From Sodiomyces alkalinus F11 (Eukaryota > Ascomycota > Sordariomycetes > Glomerellales > Plectosphaerellaceae), in the NCBI RefSeq assembly GCF_003711515.1, contig NW_021167082.1, forward strand, positions 109,792-173,791: 64,000 bases of DNA. The letters run 5' to 3'. Of this stretch, positions 47,879 to 60,036 are shown piece by piece (positions within the stretch are counted from its first letter, which is position 1; each line of letters starts with the position of its first letter). Below the pieces are notes generated by a model. That model made no database searches, was not told where the DNA came from, and saw nothing but the letters and a program-made list of their open reading frames with translations. A program made the position numbers and the translations under genes.

Positions 47879-50704
47879 ATATTACGCGTTATAATAACCT
47901 TCTAAAGCTATAGAATCTATACTCGATATATACTATAGGTAATATAACCTATAAGATACTTAATATATCCCCTTAGTTAAACCTTATATAGTTTTCTATT
48001 TCTCCTAGCCTCTCTACCCTTATTATTAGATAGGCGCGGTAGCCGTAGGTATAAAGACTACTTTAATTAGAGCGTAAGTCGGCTATATACTCTTTTATCA
48101 GAATCGGCGTATTATCTCTAAACTATAAGTTAAATATCTTAACTAGGGATTGTTATCTATATTCTTATATGGGACTTATATTATATAATAACGCTACTAC
48201 TCTAGTACTCTGTAGCTATTTATCTAGGGAAAATCCTCCTCCGTTAAGTATAGTATTAGACTTTATACTAATTAGTTAACCGGCTCTTTCGCTATAGGTA
48301 TAGGGCGGTATAATATCTATATCGATCCCTTAACTACTCGCCTATAGCTAGGTTCCTAAATCCTCTACTAGGTTAACGACTAAGGGCTTATTATTACTAC
48401 GTATCTTATAGATATATAAAGTAAACTGCTGGTTAACCTATTATTCGAATGCTTATAATGCGTTATAGACCTTAATACTGTTTTTCGAAGCTAAAGGTAG
48501 TATATATATCTAGCCGCTATATTCGTCTTTGATTATAAAAAGATATCTTATACCGTTATAGCTTTTAGGCAGCTCTTATAGATTCTAATAAATATGCGAA
48601 AACGGTTATAGGGAGTGGTATTCTAACGTGTATTAAGACACGACTTAACATGTCTAAGTTTAGGAGTATATCCTATAGTCTATCCGCTTAGTTCCCTTAA
48701 TTAATATATTCCTAGCGTTATAAATTAATACTTATAGAGTATTTAGTCTAAGATAGCCTACTCTTAAGTACTATAACTATTTTTCGTCGACTTATAGAAA
48801 AGAAGGGTTATAGGAAGGTCGGTAGTATCGGTAAGCTTTTATAGGTTAATGGATTATTATAATAAGTATATACTAATAGTTATAATTAATCGGAATAATA
48901 CTATATAGTATCGGTTAGAATAACGAATAAGAAAAAGAAGATAAAATTAGCTTATACTAAAGGATAATTATATTAAAGTATCGAAATAGCTTTAAGAAGA
49001 CTACGCTTTTCTCCGTTATTCTAAAGCGTAATATACCCCGAATACTAGATCCTAACCTTATATAATAAAGCTTCCGATATAATATTTATATAAAATCCTT
49101 CCACGACGACTATATTATTAAGCTCTAAATTAGCCTTCGGACCACCTAAAGGCTTATTAAGAATTCCCTTAAGGATTCGTTTACTCTTATTAATAATCGG
49201 AAAGTCGATTATACCGGATTTAGTAAATCCCTTTATTAGAATAAAAGAACCTAGAATAAGTAGGTTAATTAAGTAAATAAGGTAAGTTACGCTATAATTA
49301 TTATTAAGAGTGATTTATAAGAGCGGGTAAGAGCTAGGTTAGAGCGCGGCGTAGATCCTAGTAACCTCTTTTATAGTATAGATAAGGGTTAGATCTAGGA
49401 TAGTTATAATAACCTTTTTAGGATATTTAGCTTTACTCTTATTACCGCCGCTCTTTAAGCTTTCCTATCCCTTTTTCGATAATTTTTCGCGTAATCTTTT
49501 TTACTTTAGGAGCTTAATCTCTTTCCGGATCTCCTTATACTACTTATTATTAATATAGGTATTAGACTTTTACTTATATTTTCTGGTTAAAGCGTACTTA
49601 AGCTTATTATACTACTCTAGCTTTTATATATATTCGCGTCGATAAAGGTAATTAGTGCTTTTCTTCTTAGGCTTCTTTCCGCCTTAATTATTATTTAAGC
49701 GGTCTCCTAGGGTCATATAAACGCTATAGTGTATACTATTTATAGTTAGAGCGCTTATAATAGCGTTAAACTCGCGGCCGTATATTAGAAGATTAGAAAT
49801 CTGATCGCCGTGGACCTTTTTTATTATTAGCTCCTAAAGCTTAGTTTTTACCTAAATAAGCGTAAACTTCTATCTAACTACTATAAGGAAGTTTCGAATA
49901 ATAAGAAGTCCTTTAATCTCGGCTACCTTTTACTAATATACGCGTCTAATAAGGGTATTTTACTCTATATACTATATAGCTACTTTAGTATTAGCTTAAT
50001 ACGCGTTTTATAGATACTTTTTATATACTTATCTTACCTTTTCCTTTATATAAATACTACTCGGAGTATAGCTAGTCTTAAATTCCTTTATTACGTAGCG
50101 TAATATAAAGTATCGGGGTTTTTTTTATTTATAGCCGGGATATTTCTTAATACCCTCTTCGATAACCTATTAATAAATAAAGGTCTTTATAATAGTTTTA
50201 AGTAGTTAATTAGCCTTATTAAGCGCCGTAATAAAGCGACTAAGCTTTTTATTCTAGGCTATAATATACTAATTCTTAATTTTAGTAAGGCTCATAAGCT
50301 TTTATATTAAGGGTATAATAGTATTATTACCCTCGCCTTAGGAGTATTATTCGCGTGATTAATTTAGGGATTTAGGTATAATATACTTAGGGCGGTTATT
50401 TAGTTAATGCTTTTAACTAGGATTAAGTAATACCTAGACCTTTATCCCCTAGATATACGACTAGATATAGAAGATCTAATTAGCCTATTACCGCGTAGAT
50501 TTAAGGCGCGGGATTCTAAGCGCTTTAGCCGTGATCTTAAGCTTATTCGATATAGTATCTAGTAAGGGTTTAGCGAATAAGAGCTTATTATTAAGAGAGC
50601 GAGTATAGGAGGGCTCTATAATACTATAAAAGTATATATAAAAATAAATATAGATAATAGATTAGTAAGAAGTTATTAATTACTACTACCACCCGGGCTT
50701 ATAA

Positions 50705-50901
50705 CTATTAAATTAACGGGAGAGTGCTTATATAAAGCCTTAATTCAGGAAATATATAATTATATTATATATAAAAGAGAAAGAAAAAGGGGGCGGGTAT
50801 ATATATTCTAAATATATCTGCCACCTTCCGAAGCGAGGATAGTAGGGCACCTCTAACTAATAGGAGGTCACCTTATCAAGACTCACGTGCTAGAATATGA
50901 T
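50705..50901 (-). repeat. Right (5') LTR of the Copia-type element
   Basis: 197 bp, paired with 42291-42487. It has more TA steps than its partner, consistent with stronger RIP. Confidence 0.9.
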
Positions 50902-51136
50902 TACTTACAAGTAACGTCTGCAGTGGGCATAGAACATAGTTACTACCTACCTTACATAACTACCTTAATCCTCTTATAAGGTCGAGAGTGCGATGCGAAA
51001 GTTTCTCGGTAGCTGGAGGAACCCAAACAATCGTCTCCTTATCAATTTGGTCTAATAACGCCCAGATACGTACCAGCAACGCTGACAAAAATCCACCCCC
51101 CAAAGAAGCCAAAACCAGCCACCCCCATATCTAGGG

Positions 51137-52614
51137 TCACACAAACGTAGGCAGAATAGAACACCGGCTAATCCCACGACTCAGTTTGTCTGAATAATCC
51201 AAGTCTCCATCAGCTAGGTCATCTTGGGCCCATATGGCCTGCGTCAGCAGCCTGTCATAATTGAACGACCGGGAGGAATCCCTGGGTTCGGTCCGCGAGA
51301 TGAGATCGAGGACGACCGCGCGCTGCTCATCCGTCTTGGCTTCGCAACCTAGGACAAAGACCGGAAACTGCCGGTCACAGGATCCTAGAAGGGGGAAAAT
51401 AATGAAAGCCTTCTCGATCTGCTGTTTCGTCCGAGCCGACTGGTTGAGTAGATCACCGGACGCCCGGTTCAGGTAGACCAGCATAGCCAGCTGGTACAAT
51501 TCCAGCATGAGGAGCGTCTCTGGACAATTATTCGCCATGCCGGCCAGCTCGAGGCTCCTGATTCTCCAGTCGAGGATTTTCAAAAACTCCTTGTGATCGT
51601 CCATGTCTTTAGTCGATCCCCGAGTTGGCGGTCCAGCAGAGATGACGTCGCAAACTTCCGAAAGCAACTCTATGATAGCCAATGCGGGCGGTGCGGTACG
51701 TGAAGGCTGCGAATCCGTCAGAAAAGAACACTTTCCTCGGCACATGCAGTTTCCGGTACCTAGCTGGCCCGTAGTCTGCATGCATTCGTTCATGTAGGAC
51801 GTACCTCTGCCCGGATATCGGACGGCTTTGATGTGATGGCCACGGAGTCTCTGTGCCAGTGGCCCAGGGTGAAACGTGATAGTACATCATGGTAGTACAC
51901 CCAGTCCAGCAAGATGGCCAAATCGTCATCCTGGTCAATCTTGTCAAGGCCCGCAGCCCGGATGATGTCCTTGGCTCCACGAAGGTACTGCATCCAGTCG
52001 CTCGAGGTACAAGATGCGCGGTGGATCTAATAAGTGGGCAAAGTCAGCCAAAAAGACGTCAAAGCTTTAGAGTAGCCTGCGGGCCCGCCGTGCCATGGGA
52101 GGGAGAAGGTTTTCGGAGAATATGGAATAGGGGGGGGTGTGGGTAGGGGGAGAAAGTCCCTGACTGCTTAGTACTGACCTCGAAAGAACACAACAGCATC
52201 CCTGCAGCAACATGTTGAATTGCCTCTCTGATGCCAATCTGATTCTCCATTCCGGCTGCCAGAGACTTCAGAGCAGCGATTTTGAGCTCCACCGCCTGCG
52301 AATGCACGTCATGCCGCCGGTGCAGTGCGGACAGGGCGAGCAACGACTGTAGCGCCGCTCTGGAAGAGGCCGTGTTGCCGGTGAGCGCTATCCGGCAAAG
52401 GACATCACCCAGAATCGTCGGCTCCTGGCCGAAAATGGCAAGCGACTGCGAAGCAGCGTATTGGACTAGACTCGTTCAGTCAATGGACCTGCCAAATGTC
52501 TTTTCGTCCGGGTGACGCACAGTACTCCAGCAATTCTTTGGTTCCGACTTCCAGTTTCAGCGAATTCCATGCCAGGGGTATCTGTAGAATAGGTTGCTGC
52601 CCATGTCCTGCAAC
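51137..52614 (-). CDS. Fungal-specific transcription factor domain protein (N-terminus unresolved)
   Basis: Supported exons on the minus strand are about 52521-52614, then 52179-52465, 51805-52026 and 51137-51706. They join in frame and end at a stop. The product has the helical fungal transcription-factor domain of the DUF3468 / Fungal_trans_2 type: LLALSALHRRHDVHSQAV, IQHVAAGMLLCSFEIHRAS, WMQYLRGAKDIIRAAGL, DDLAILLDWVYYHDVLSRF, CPETLLMLELYQLAMLVYLNRAS. Such proteins normally start with a Zn2Cys6 DNA-binding cluster. Upstream (to an ATG pair at 53186-53191) one exon ends in RGRTG, the residues that usually precede the first zinc-cluster Cys, but no C-x2-C-x6-C follows in any frame examined. 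It is probably the cluster regulator, or one that has lost DNA binding. First exon(s) unplaced. Confidence 0.75.
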
Positions 52615-54713
52615 CTGTGTTAATCAACTACAAGCAACAAAGCGCTGAGTAAGGTCTGCTTCGTCTTCCCCATCGTCCACGATGTTATGTTCTAGACCTT
52701 GGCCCGTGCTTCTTTCGTTTGCAACGGACAGGGACTGAACAAGAAAAAGAAAAAGAAAACGTCTTGGGACTGGGAAACAGTAAAGGGGCAGCGGCTCACC
52801 GGCTCTTTTTTTCGACTTGGAAAACTGGTAATGCGCCTCCATGTCGCAATGTGAAACATGGACGAACCGTGTATCGCAAAAATCTCCTTCTCTGTCTCCA
52901 TTCGACTCCGGAGACCTTCCAACCACAGAGCGTCTGTTGTCGCCGGCAATTGGCCATGACAGTCGGAGGCTGGAGATGTTTGGGTCGCGGTCCGATGGGG
53001 CGCTCTCCATGCAATAGGGAGTGACCGTAATGAGATTGGCATCACCTAAAAGCGACCACAGACAGAACCTGTTAGATTTGTCATTGTGCCTTTGCCCGTT
53101 AGATGAGAAGGGAATCTAATTTTAGGGGTATCACACCAGTGCGACCACGCCATGGGAAGTGACTTGAATTGGCATTCTTCAAGGTCATCATCGACTCCGT
53201 TTCGTTGCGTTGCAGTGATTTGTTGGTTGTGTCAGAGGGTCTGAGGAGACCTGCTAATTGTCGAGAGATTGGGATATTGCGGGAGGAGGGGTGACTTGCC
53301 CATTTTACACAAATACCTCCAGCCTGCGTACGGTTAAAGCGAAACGAGCTTAGCAGCTTGACCTACGGGCACGGCCGCTGCGTTCGCCCCTGCGGGGGGT
53401 ACGTATATAATAGCACACCCCCCAACCCCAGCCCCCCAACCCCCCCTAAGCACCTAATAACCTTCTTCTAAAGTACTAAATAAAATAACTAATCGTTTAA
53501 TCCCGTATCTATAAGAGTCTTGTTTATCTAATAACTCTTATAATATATAGAATATTAATAAATAATATAGTCTTTTATACTATATATTTATTCTATTTTT
53601 TAATTCGTTTCTATCCTATTTCTTATTTTATTTTTTTATTATATTTTCGAGGCTCGCATAGTAGAATAGCATAGTATATACTAGGACAGTTTAAATATCA
53701 AACTTATAGAGAAGCCCTATAATTAAGCACAACGGCATTTAGTATAAAGCTATACAATACAAAAGTACCCAGATAAGTGGGGTTATACAGTTACAGTGTA
53801 CATATAACGGACAGGTATTCCCCGAACAATACCGCTAAAAGTCGAAAACGGGCCCGGGCCGTAGTAGCGGTACCGGCTCAAGACAGTCACGTGATATAAC
53901 AGTAAAGTGGGCCAGTGTCAGTGTATAGTGTACGTTGTAGGTAGATAGGTGTATACTGCGACCCCGAGTTACATCGTCCCCAAGCCCCACTCGTGCCGAA
54001 TTTCCGATAGTGGAACAAGACAACCCCTAATCCATAATCCTAGCCCTAACAACCGCCGATATGGTGGCGCAAGCCAGACCGTGCCACCAACAGGGTTGGG
54101 TCACAGATACATATTATGTACATGCCTAAATATCTACCTACCTTAGGTAGGTATGTTGCCGGCTGGGGTTCAAACTCCACCCGATAGCTTCTCTCATACA
54201 TCTTCATATTTGCCGTTACACTTTCCCATTACCACGCCTGCCCCCAATCAATCATGCGTCGGCGGGCCCACGTATCGCGTGCCAATTTCGATTGGGCTGT
54301 TCCGTATGCCTTACCTATTAGGCCAGATCCTATCGATACCGATTACGCCATGCATGCATGATGAAACTACCTTGACCCCGGATAAGGTACGAAGTAAGAT
54401 CTCTTCAAATTCAGCCGTTCCCGTTCCCGTTCCCTTTTCCAGGCCTCCGGCGAGATCCTACATGCTGCACCGTGATATAATTTGAGCCTGCAGTTGCAGA
54501 TCTCGCCTCGCCAGCCGTCTGTGTTGCATACCCTTCAACGCCACAGGATGTACGACGGAAGCACGTAAGCAAATGAAGGAGGTTCGCTTCGGCTCGAGAT
54601 CATCCAAGGCATAAATCATCGGTAGAAATTGTAACTCCCTCCGTTTCGTTCCATTGGTCTTTTCGGACTGCACCTCCAAGCTCCAAACGGCCGATCTAGG
54701 AAGTTTGTGGAAA
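52615..54713. other. Unresolved TF 5' part and intergenic region before the P450
   Basis: To about 53191 this may hold the first exons of the transcription factor. C-rich sequence at 53415-53450 is followed by a very AT-rich RIP-like stretch at 53450-53690, probably an old transposon scrap. From 53900 the sequence is ordinary; a GGTAGGTA palindrome lies at about 54126-54145. The last 400 bp should include the P450 promoter. Confidence 0.45.
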
Positions 54714-56824
54714 ATGGAGAAAATCACTGAGCTGCTTCCTCAACAGGCCGCCAGCCCTTTGGTGGTGTACGTTTTGGCCTTCCTGGCCGTGCTCTGGCAG
54801 TTGAGCAAACTCGGACGCCGGCCTAGAGATTACCCTCCTGGTCCGCCTACTCTCCCTCTCATCGGCAACTTGCACCAGATCCCGACAGACAAACGCCACG
54901 TACAATTCGAAAAATGGGCACGCGAGTATGGGCCGGTCTACTCACTGATGTTGGGGACTAAGGTCATGATTGTCCTCAACTCTGATCACGCAATCAAAGA
55001 CCTCGTGGACAAGCGAGGCAATATCTACTCCTCCAGACCGGAAGCTTATATCGCCCAAGATATTCTAAGTGGCGGACTCCGGGTCCTATTCATGGTGGGT
55101 TCAAGGCCGTCCTGTCCCTCTTCATGTTCGCTGCGGTCGAATGTTACGGACATGGCGAGTATGCGAGCGTCCTGATTACTGACGGTCGAGGGGGTCACAG
55201 CCAAACAATGCAATTTGGAAGATGGCGAGGAAATTTGTTCATCGAATCCTCGGTGTTGTGGCGGCACGAAGCTACGTCCCTTACCAGGATCTCGAGAACA
55301 AAGCCATGCTTGTTGGTCTTTTAGAGGACCCAGACGATTTTATTGACCATGTTCGTCGATACACGGCTTCATTGACTACTCAAATGACATTCGGATTTCG
55401 TACCACGAGTATCCAGGACCAGAGGTTCAAGGAGGCCTTTGATGTATGTCTTGCGTCATGATCCAGACTTCGATCCTGTGGACGGAAAGCTAACAATCTT
55501 CTCAGATTTTCGATCGAAGTTCGGAGATGATTGGGTCCCGGGTGAGTGCAGAGCGGATTCATTCCTCGACTGACTACCTTCCAGGGCTGATGTCTCTCGT
55601 CTCTTAGACTGCCGCGCTGCTAGATCTGATGCCCATACTCAGGCGCTTGCCGGCTTTTGCGCTCCCCCTCAAAAAGGAAGGCCGGGAGATACACCAGAGG
55701 GAAAAGAAGCTGTTCCTTGGGCACTATCTCAAGGCGAAACAAGGTCTGAAAGACGGCACGGCCCAGGTATGATCCGTCCTTTCCCCTTAAGCGAACGCAC
55801 TGGATCACAGTTGTCTGATGCTCAGGGACTACAGCCATGTATTTGCGTGGATCTCGTCAAGATTCAAAAGACTGAACAACTCACCGACGACCTTGCCGCA
55901 TATATCAGCGGCTCCATCTTGCAAGCTGGATCTGAGACGACGGCGGGTATCTTGGTCGGCTTCATTCAAGCGATGGTCATCTTCCCCGAGGTGGCTAAGA
56001 CGGCGCAAGCCGAGCTCGACCGCGTATGCGGCGACCGGTTGCCCGACCTCAACGATGTACACGACCTGCCCTATATCCGCGCTTGCGCTAAGGAGAGCTT
56101 GCGTTGGATGCCCGGATTCCTGCTGGGCGTACCGCACAGAGTCACGCAAGACGACACATATCTTGGATATCGAATTCCCAAAGATGCTATGATCATACTT
56201 AACGTCTGGTAAGTGGTGCACTCAGCTTATTACGTTTAGTTTGTGATGTCTTTTTTTTTTCCCCCCCCCCCCCCCCCTTTTCTGTCTCTTTTTTCTTTCT
56301 TTTTTTACCCCTCTCGAACATTTTCTGAGTGTTGACTTATTCTTTCTCTTCACGTTACGAATAGGGGGATACATATGGACCCTAAGAGACACCCGTCTCC
56401 ACGCGAGTTCGACCCAATGCGCTACATAGACGATCACCAGACGTCCATTGACGCGGCCAACAACCCAGACCCGACCAAGCGGGACCACTTCGTTTTCGGG
56501 GCAGGAAGACGCAGGTGCGCGGGAATGCACATTGCCGATCGTTCGATCTATCTGGCCATCTCGCGCCTGCTCTGGGCCTTTGACTTCAAAAGGGAGGTCG
56601 ACCCCGTTACCAAGCAGGAGCTTATCCCGGATATGAACGAGCTAGCCGAAGGCGTCATGGCATGTCCCAAGCCCTTCCCAACCAGGATTGTGCCCAGGAG
56701 TGCTTTCAAGGAGAAGGCTGTGAGGGAGGAGTGGGAAGAAGTGGCAAAGCTACTTGACGGGAACGGCCAGTGGAGGACTGTGCCGGAGGGGCTGATTTGG
56801 AAGGATGAGCAGCTCTCTGAGTGA
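54714..56824 (+). CDS. Cytochrome P450 monooxygenase
   Basis: Six exons (54714-55094, 55201-55443, 55506-55541, 55608-55766, 55826-56208, 56365-56824) join in frame to 553 residues. An N-terminal membrane anchor (SPLVVYVLAFLAVLWQL) is followed by the Pro-rich hinge YPPGPPTLPLIGNLHQIP. The I-helix oxygen-binding motif AGSETT is at 307-312, the ExxR pair is Glu363/Arg366 (ESLR), and the haem loop FGAGRRRCAG has the axial Cys452. It is an ER-bound, NADPH-P450-reductase-dependent hydroxylase. In salicylaldehyde-type clusters the P450 hydroxylates the aromatic ring or a benzylic carbon. A mixed T/C homopolymer of about 30 nt lies in the last intron (56251-56278). The start is the second in-frame ATG, directly before the anchor. 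Confidence 0.94.
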
Positions 56825-57286
56825 TTAAGACGCGTCCCTCCACGGTTCGAGACCGGGTGTAGCATACATATGATGGTTTAGAATGGTTATGATGCACATG
56901 AGTCGTACGAAAGGGCTGCCCAGAACAAGATTCCATTTGATTGTGACGCATTGAAAACAGGCGATGTTGGGACTTTCGGATTTCAGCTGTATGACGGACT
57001 GGGGCAATAAGAATTCGAATTGTCTAGTATTCCGAGAGAAGAGGACATGACAGATGCATGATCAAAAACCCAATCACAAGAACAAAACAAAAGCAATGCA
57101 ACCAAAGAAAAAGGAAATACAAAAATGGACCTCATACAGCATTAGGAATACTATCAAATCTCGAAAGACGCATGTTCCATGGCAGCCACTCGACGTTTCC
57201 CATCACACATCAGCATGGTTCAGGTCCAGGAAATCCATAGTGCTTGCCAGTCCGATTTCATATATGCAGAGACGATATTTACAAAA
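56825..57286. other. Convergent intergenic region
   Basis: Lies between the P450 and cupin-A 3' ends. It is A-rich at about 57060-57130. No gene is seen. Confidence 0.5.
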
Positions 57287-57971
57287 TCAGTAGGTACCAC
57301 GCCCTTTGTACTCCTTCTGCAAATCGCCCAGATCGCCCTCCACCTTCTTACCGTCAACCTTGACCTCCTTGGCGTCGAGCAAAAGGAACAACATGCGTCC
57401 CGGCAAGGTTCCGTTGCCGGTGACGTTCTTCCATACGTGGTTGGTGGACCGTTGGACACAGATATCACCTTGGCGCATAATTCGCTTCTCGCCCGAGTCC
57501 AGAGTGAGCTCAAAGACTCCCTCGATAACGACGCCAAAGTCGATCGTCAGAGCTCGGTGGAGAGGCGACGCGACCCCGGGACCAAAATCAATCATGCGGA
57601 CGATGGATCCATTGGGATAGTGGAAGGGAGGCTGATGAAGGAATGTCTCGTTAGCAAATCAAAGACACGTTTTCCTTTGGTTTAGGACAGAAGCGGGCAG
57701 AACTAACCTCCTGTTCACGGGCCTTGATGATGTCCACGTTGTCGTTCATGTCAACGGGGTTCTCCCTGGTAGAGTAGAGAATGTTGGCCACTGCCTGGTT
57801 CTCAACCATGTAGCGGTAGTGCTCGCCATGGTCCGAGATGAGGAAACGCGACTGGCCATCTGAAGTGTTGCCGGTGATGTGCCTAACGATCTGGCGCAGT
57901 CCCGGCGCAGGGAAGTTCCCTACGTAGTATTCGGGGAGAGGCTTCGGGGGGATAGTTCCGTTGTCAGCCAT
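57287..57971 (-). CDS. Small cupin-domain protein A
   Basis: Two exons (57708-57971 and 57287-57631) give 202 residues. The N-terminal part reads FPAPGLRQIVRHITG. The cupin barrel carries the metal triad His113, Glu125 and His152 (SPLHRALTIDFGVVIEGVFE, then RSTNHVWKN). No signal peptide or membrane segment is seen, so it is cytosolic. It is the paralogue of cupin B (59248-60036): same length, same N-terminal FPAPGLR, same first-exon-end region (ENPVDMNDNVDI against GNPVELTDDVDI) and same HRALT core. Single-barrel cupins recur in salicylaldehyde clusters, where they are thought to help cyclisation, aromatisation or isomerisation after the PKS and SDR steps; the exact role here is inferred. Confidence 0.88.
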
Positions 57972-59247
57972 TGTGATTGAATTGGGCGCTGTGATACTGC
58001 TGAATAGTGTCGGGTTTCTTGACCTAGACACAGATGGTAAGGGAGATGAAGTTGTGTTCTGACTTGTTCGCGCTGCTGAACATGAACAGATGTAAGATAG
58101 ATACTCGCTTCACCCCTCGGTTTTCTTTGGCCCGGGAATCTTAACGGGCAAAAACGAGAAACGCGAAGCGGGGAATCAGACCTCCGACCCCTCAATGCCA
58201 CTCCCCCAAAACAGGACGGGGTAGTTACTCGCATATCGGTGTGGCGCATGCGGCTATGCTGCATGCCGATCGGCGATAAGTTGATGGTGACGGAGGAAAG
58301 ATCGACCGCTTCCCCTCCGAGGATCATGTCGTATTCATCCCGCTGCACCTGTTGAGACAATTATGCGGCGTCGAAACACTCAGCGCAGTTGGGCTAGATC
58401 CAGCCGCTAGGGTAGCCGATGTCGACATAAGGATGCAGTGATACCCTGGGAATGGAATAAGGAGTGCCTGTATCAACCGAGTCCAATCTTTCATCTGAAT
58501 ATGTGGAGTTGCCTGCATAGCCCCTGGCCTGGCCGGGATTTGCTTACATGCATTTAATATCCATCTTCCATTGTCCATTAGATTTCGAGGCACGAGGGAC
58601 CCTCAGGGGTTGGGTGATTGGGAAGCGGGGGGGGTGGGGGGCGGTATACTTTGTAAAGTTGTACTTCTCCACCTGCCCCCATTCCACCCCGTAGGATTCT
58701 TGCATGGGGCGGGTAGATAGAGTGGACCCACGCGTGGCGTTTCGGCATGGTACCCCGCACCGTTACCCACAGTCAGACTTCCTTTTTCGGCTAAGAGTCA
58801 CGGAAGCGCCACTCGGTATCTCCGCATCCCGTACCCCGTGTTGAGTTTGTACGGCATCATGTCCCATGCAATGACGATGATGATGCATGAACACCAAACA
58901 GCGACGCTCGGTGACTCGCCTAGTGAATTTGACAAGTATGAAGAACAAGATGGAAAGTCATGAAAAAAATGGATCCTGAGTAGCACACGTTTACGATATG
59001 GAAACATTCAGAACCGCGGGGTTGAGCAACCCCTCCTGGTTCCCCTCCAACATTAATCACCCATGGTCCTCATCGATGTAATGGTACCGGTAGTTAAAAG
59101 TACTTAACAGCTTCCTCTGTACCGTTGATAGGATTTGTCCCGCCAGTCCCGTCACAACAGTTCTCTTGCACGTCCCACAAGTCTATTGCTTTGACAAACT
59201 TCACTCTGTCCTTACGTTCGTCCGTCCAAGTTCAAGATAATTTGAAA
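57972..59247. promoter_or_regulatory. Bidirectional promoter region between the paired cupins
   Basis: About 1.3 kb separates two divergent cupin starts. A G-rich tract lies at 58625-58643. No gene is supported; the short frames inside overlap and lack family features. The head-to-head layout suggests that the two cupins are switched on together. Confidence 0.5.
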
Positions 59248-60036
59248 ATGTCGAATTTAGGGTCGACTTCGGGTCCTTGTACTGGGTTTCCCGCTCCGGG
59301 TCTTCGTGAGCCCAACCGCTACATCACCGGACACAATGAGAAGGGAGAGCCCGTCTTCCTGGTTGTAAGAAAAGAAACGAAAATCCTCCCCACTCTCCCT
59401 CCACCTGTCAGGGTGTCATTGCTCATTTCTCATCTGATTAGACGGACCATGGCGACCACCGCGACGCTATGCTGGGCGGTGCTGCGGCCCAGAATATCAT
59501 CTACAGCGCCAAGGGCAACCCCGTCGAGCTCACTGATGATGTCGACATTGAGTACGCAAAGAACAACAAGGTTCGTCCGCAGTCACACTCTCGCTATACA
59601 CGCCGCCTGGTTTTGCATGTCCGCACGTTGACTGACTCGATCGCATCTATCGGGTATATATATATATATATAGCCTGCTCTCCATATTCCCAATGGCTGT
59701 GTCGTCCGAATGATCGACTTTGCTCCCGGCACCGAATCCAACCTGCATCGTGCCCTCACCCTCGGCATTGGCACGGTTTGCGAGGGAGAGATCGAGCTGA
59801 CGTTGAGCGACGATCGCAGCTACAGGCGGGTTCTCCAGCCCGGTGATGTATCCATCAACCGTGGCGCTATGCACCGTTGGCGCAACACCTCCGATGAGAA
59901 GCCGGCTCGTATGGTCTTTGTCATGTTGGATGTCATGCCCATCATTGTCAATGGAAAGGCTCTCGAGTTCGACATGGGACATCTGATGAAGGAATACTCT
60001 GAGTATGCCGATGGCGAGGGTAACAAGGCCGACTAG
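59248..60036 (+). CDS. Small cupin-domain protein B
   Basis: Three exons (59248-59364, 59442-59570, 59674-60036) give 202 residues. The N-terminus GFPAPGLREPNRYITGHNE and the core NLHRALTLGIGTVCEGEIE, PGDVSINRGAMHRWRN show a single cupin barrel with metal residues His107, Glu119 and His149. It has one more intron than cupin A, which lacks the intron after residue 39, so the pair are diverged duplicates rather than a recent copy. A TATATATATA run forms the end of the last intron, just before the AG. Role as for cupin A; two soluble copies may differ in substrate or act as a heterodimer. Confidence 0.88.

Larger units (their letters stand above)
42291..50901 (-). mobile_element. Copia-type LTR retrotransposon, complete but RIP-decayed
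   Basis: The 8.6-kb element is bounded by two 197-bp LTRs (42291-42487 and 50705-50901) and flanked by the 5-bp duplication TACTT (42286-42290 and 50902-50906). Minus-strand coding remnants in 5'-to-3' order place reverse transcriptase about 46.0 kb and RNase H about 44.4 kb, so the right LTR is the 5' LTR. Stops fill every frame and CA/TG are depleted. It is longer than usual Copia elements, partly because a 358-bp LTR-like repeat is inserted at 47521-47878; a stretch of different composition at about 44800-45500 may be another insertion. (AAT)n runs lie at 42642-42685 and 44588-44612. Confidence 0.88.

Noticed and set aside
53415..53690. Second copy of the pogo-like element
   Set aside because: The C-rich start is similar in flavour to the 45-bp ends, but no matching inverted end or TA pair was found; kept only as an unassigned AT-rich relic.
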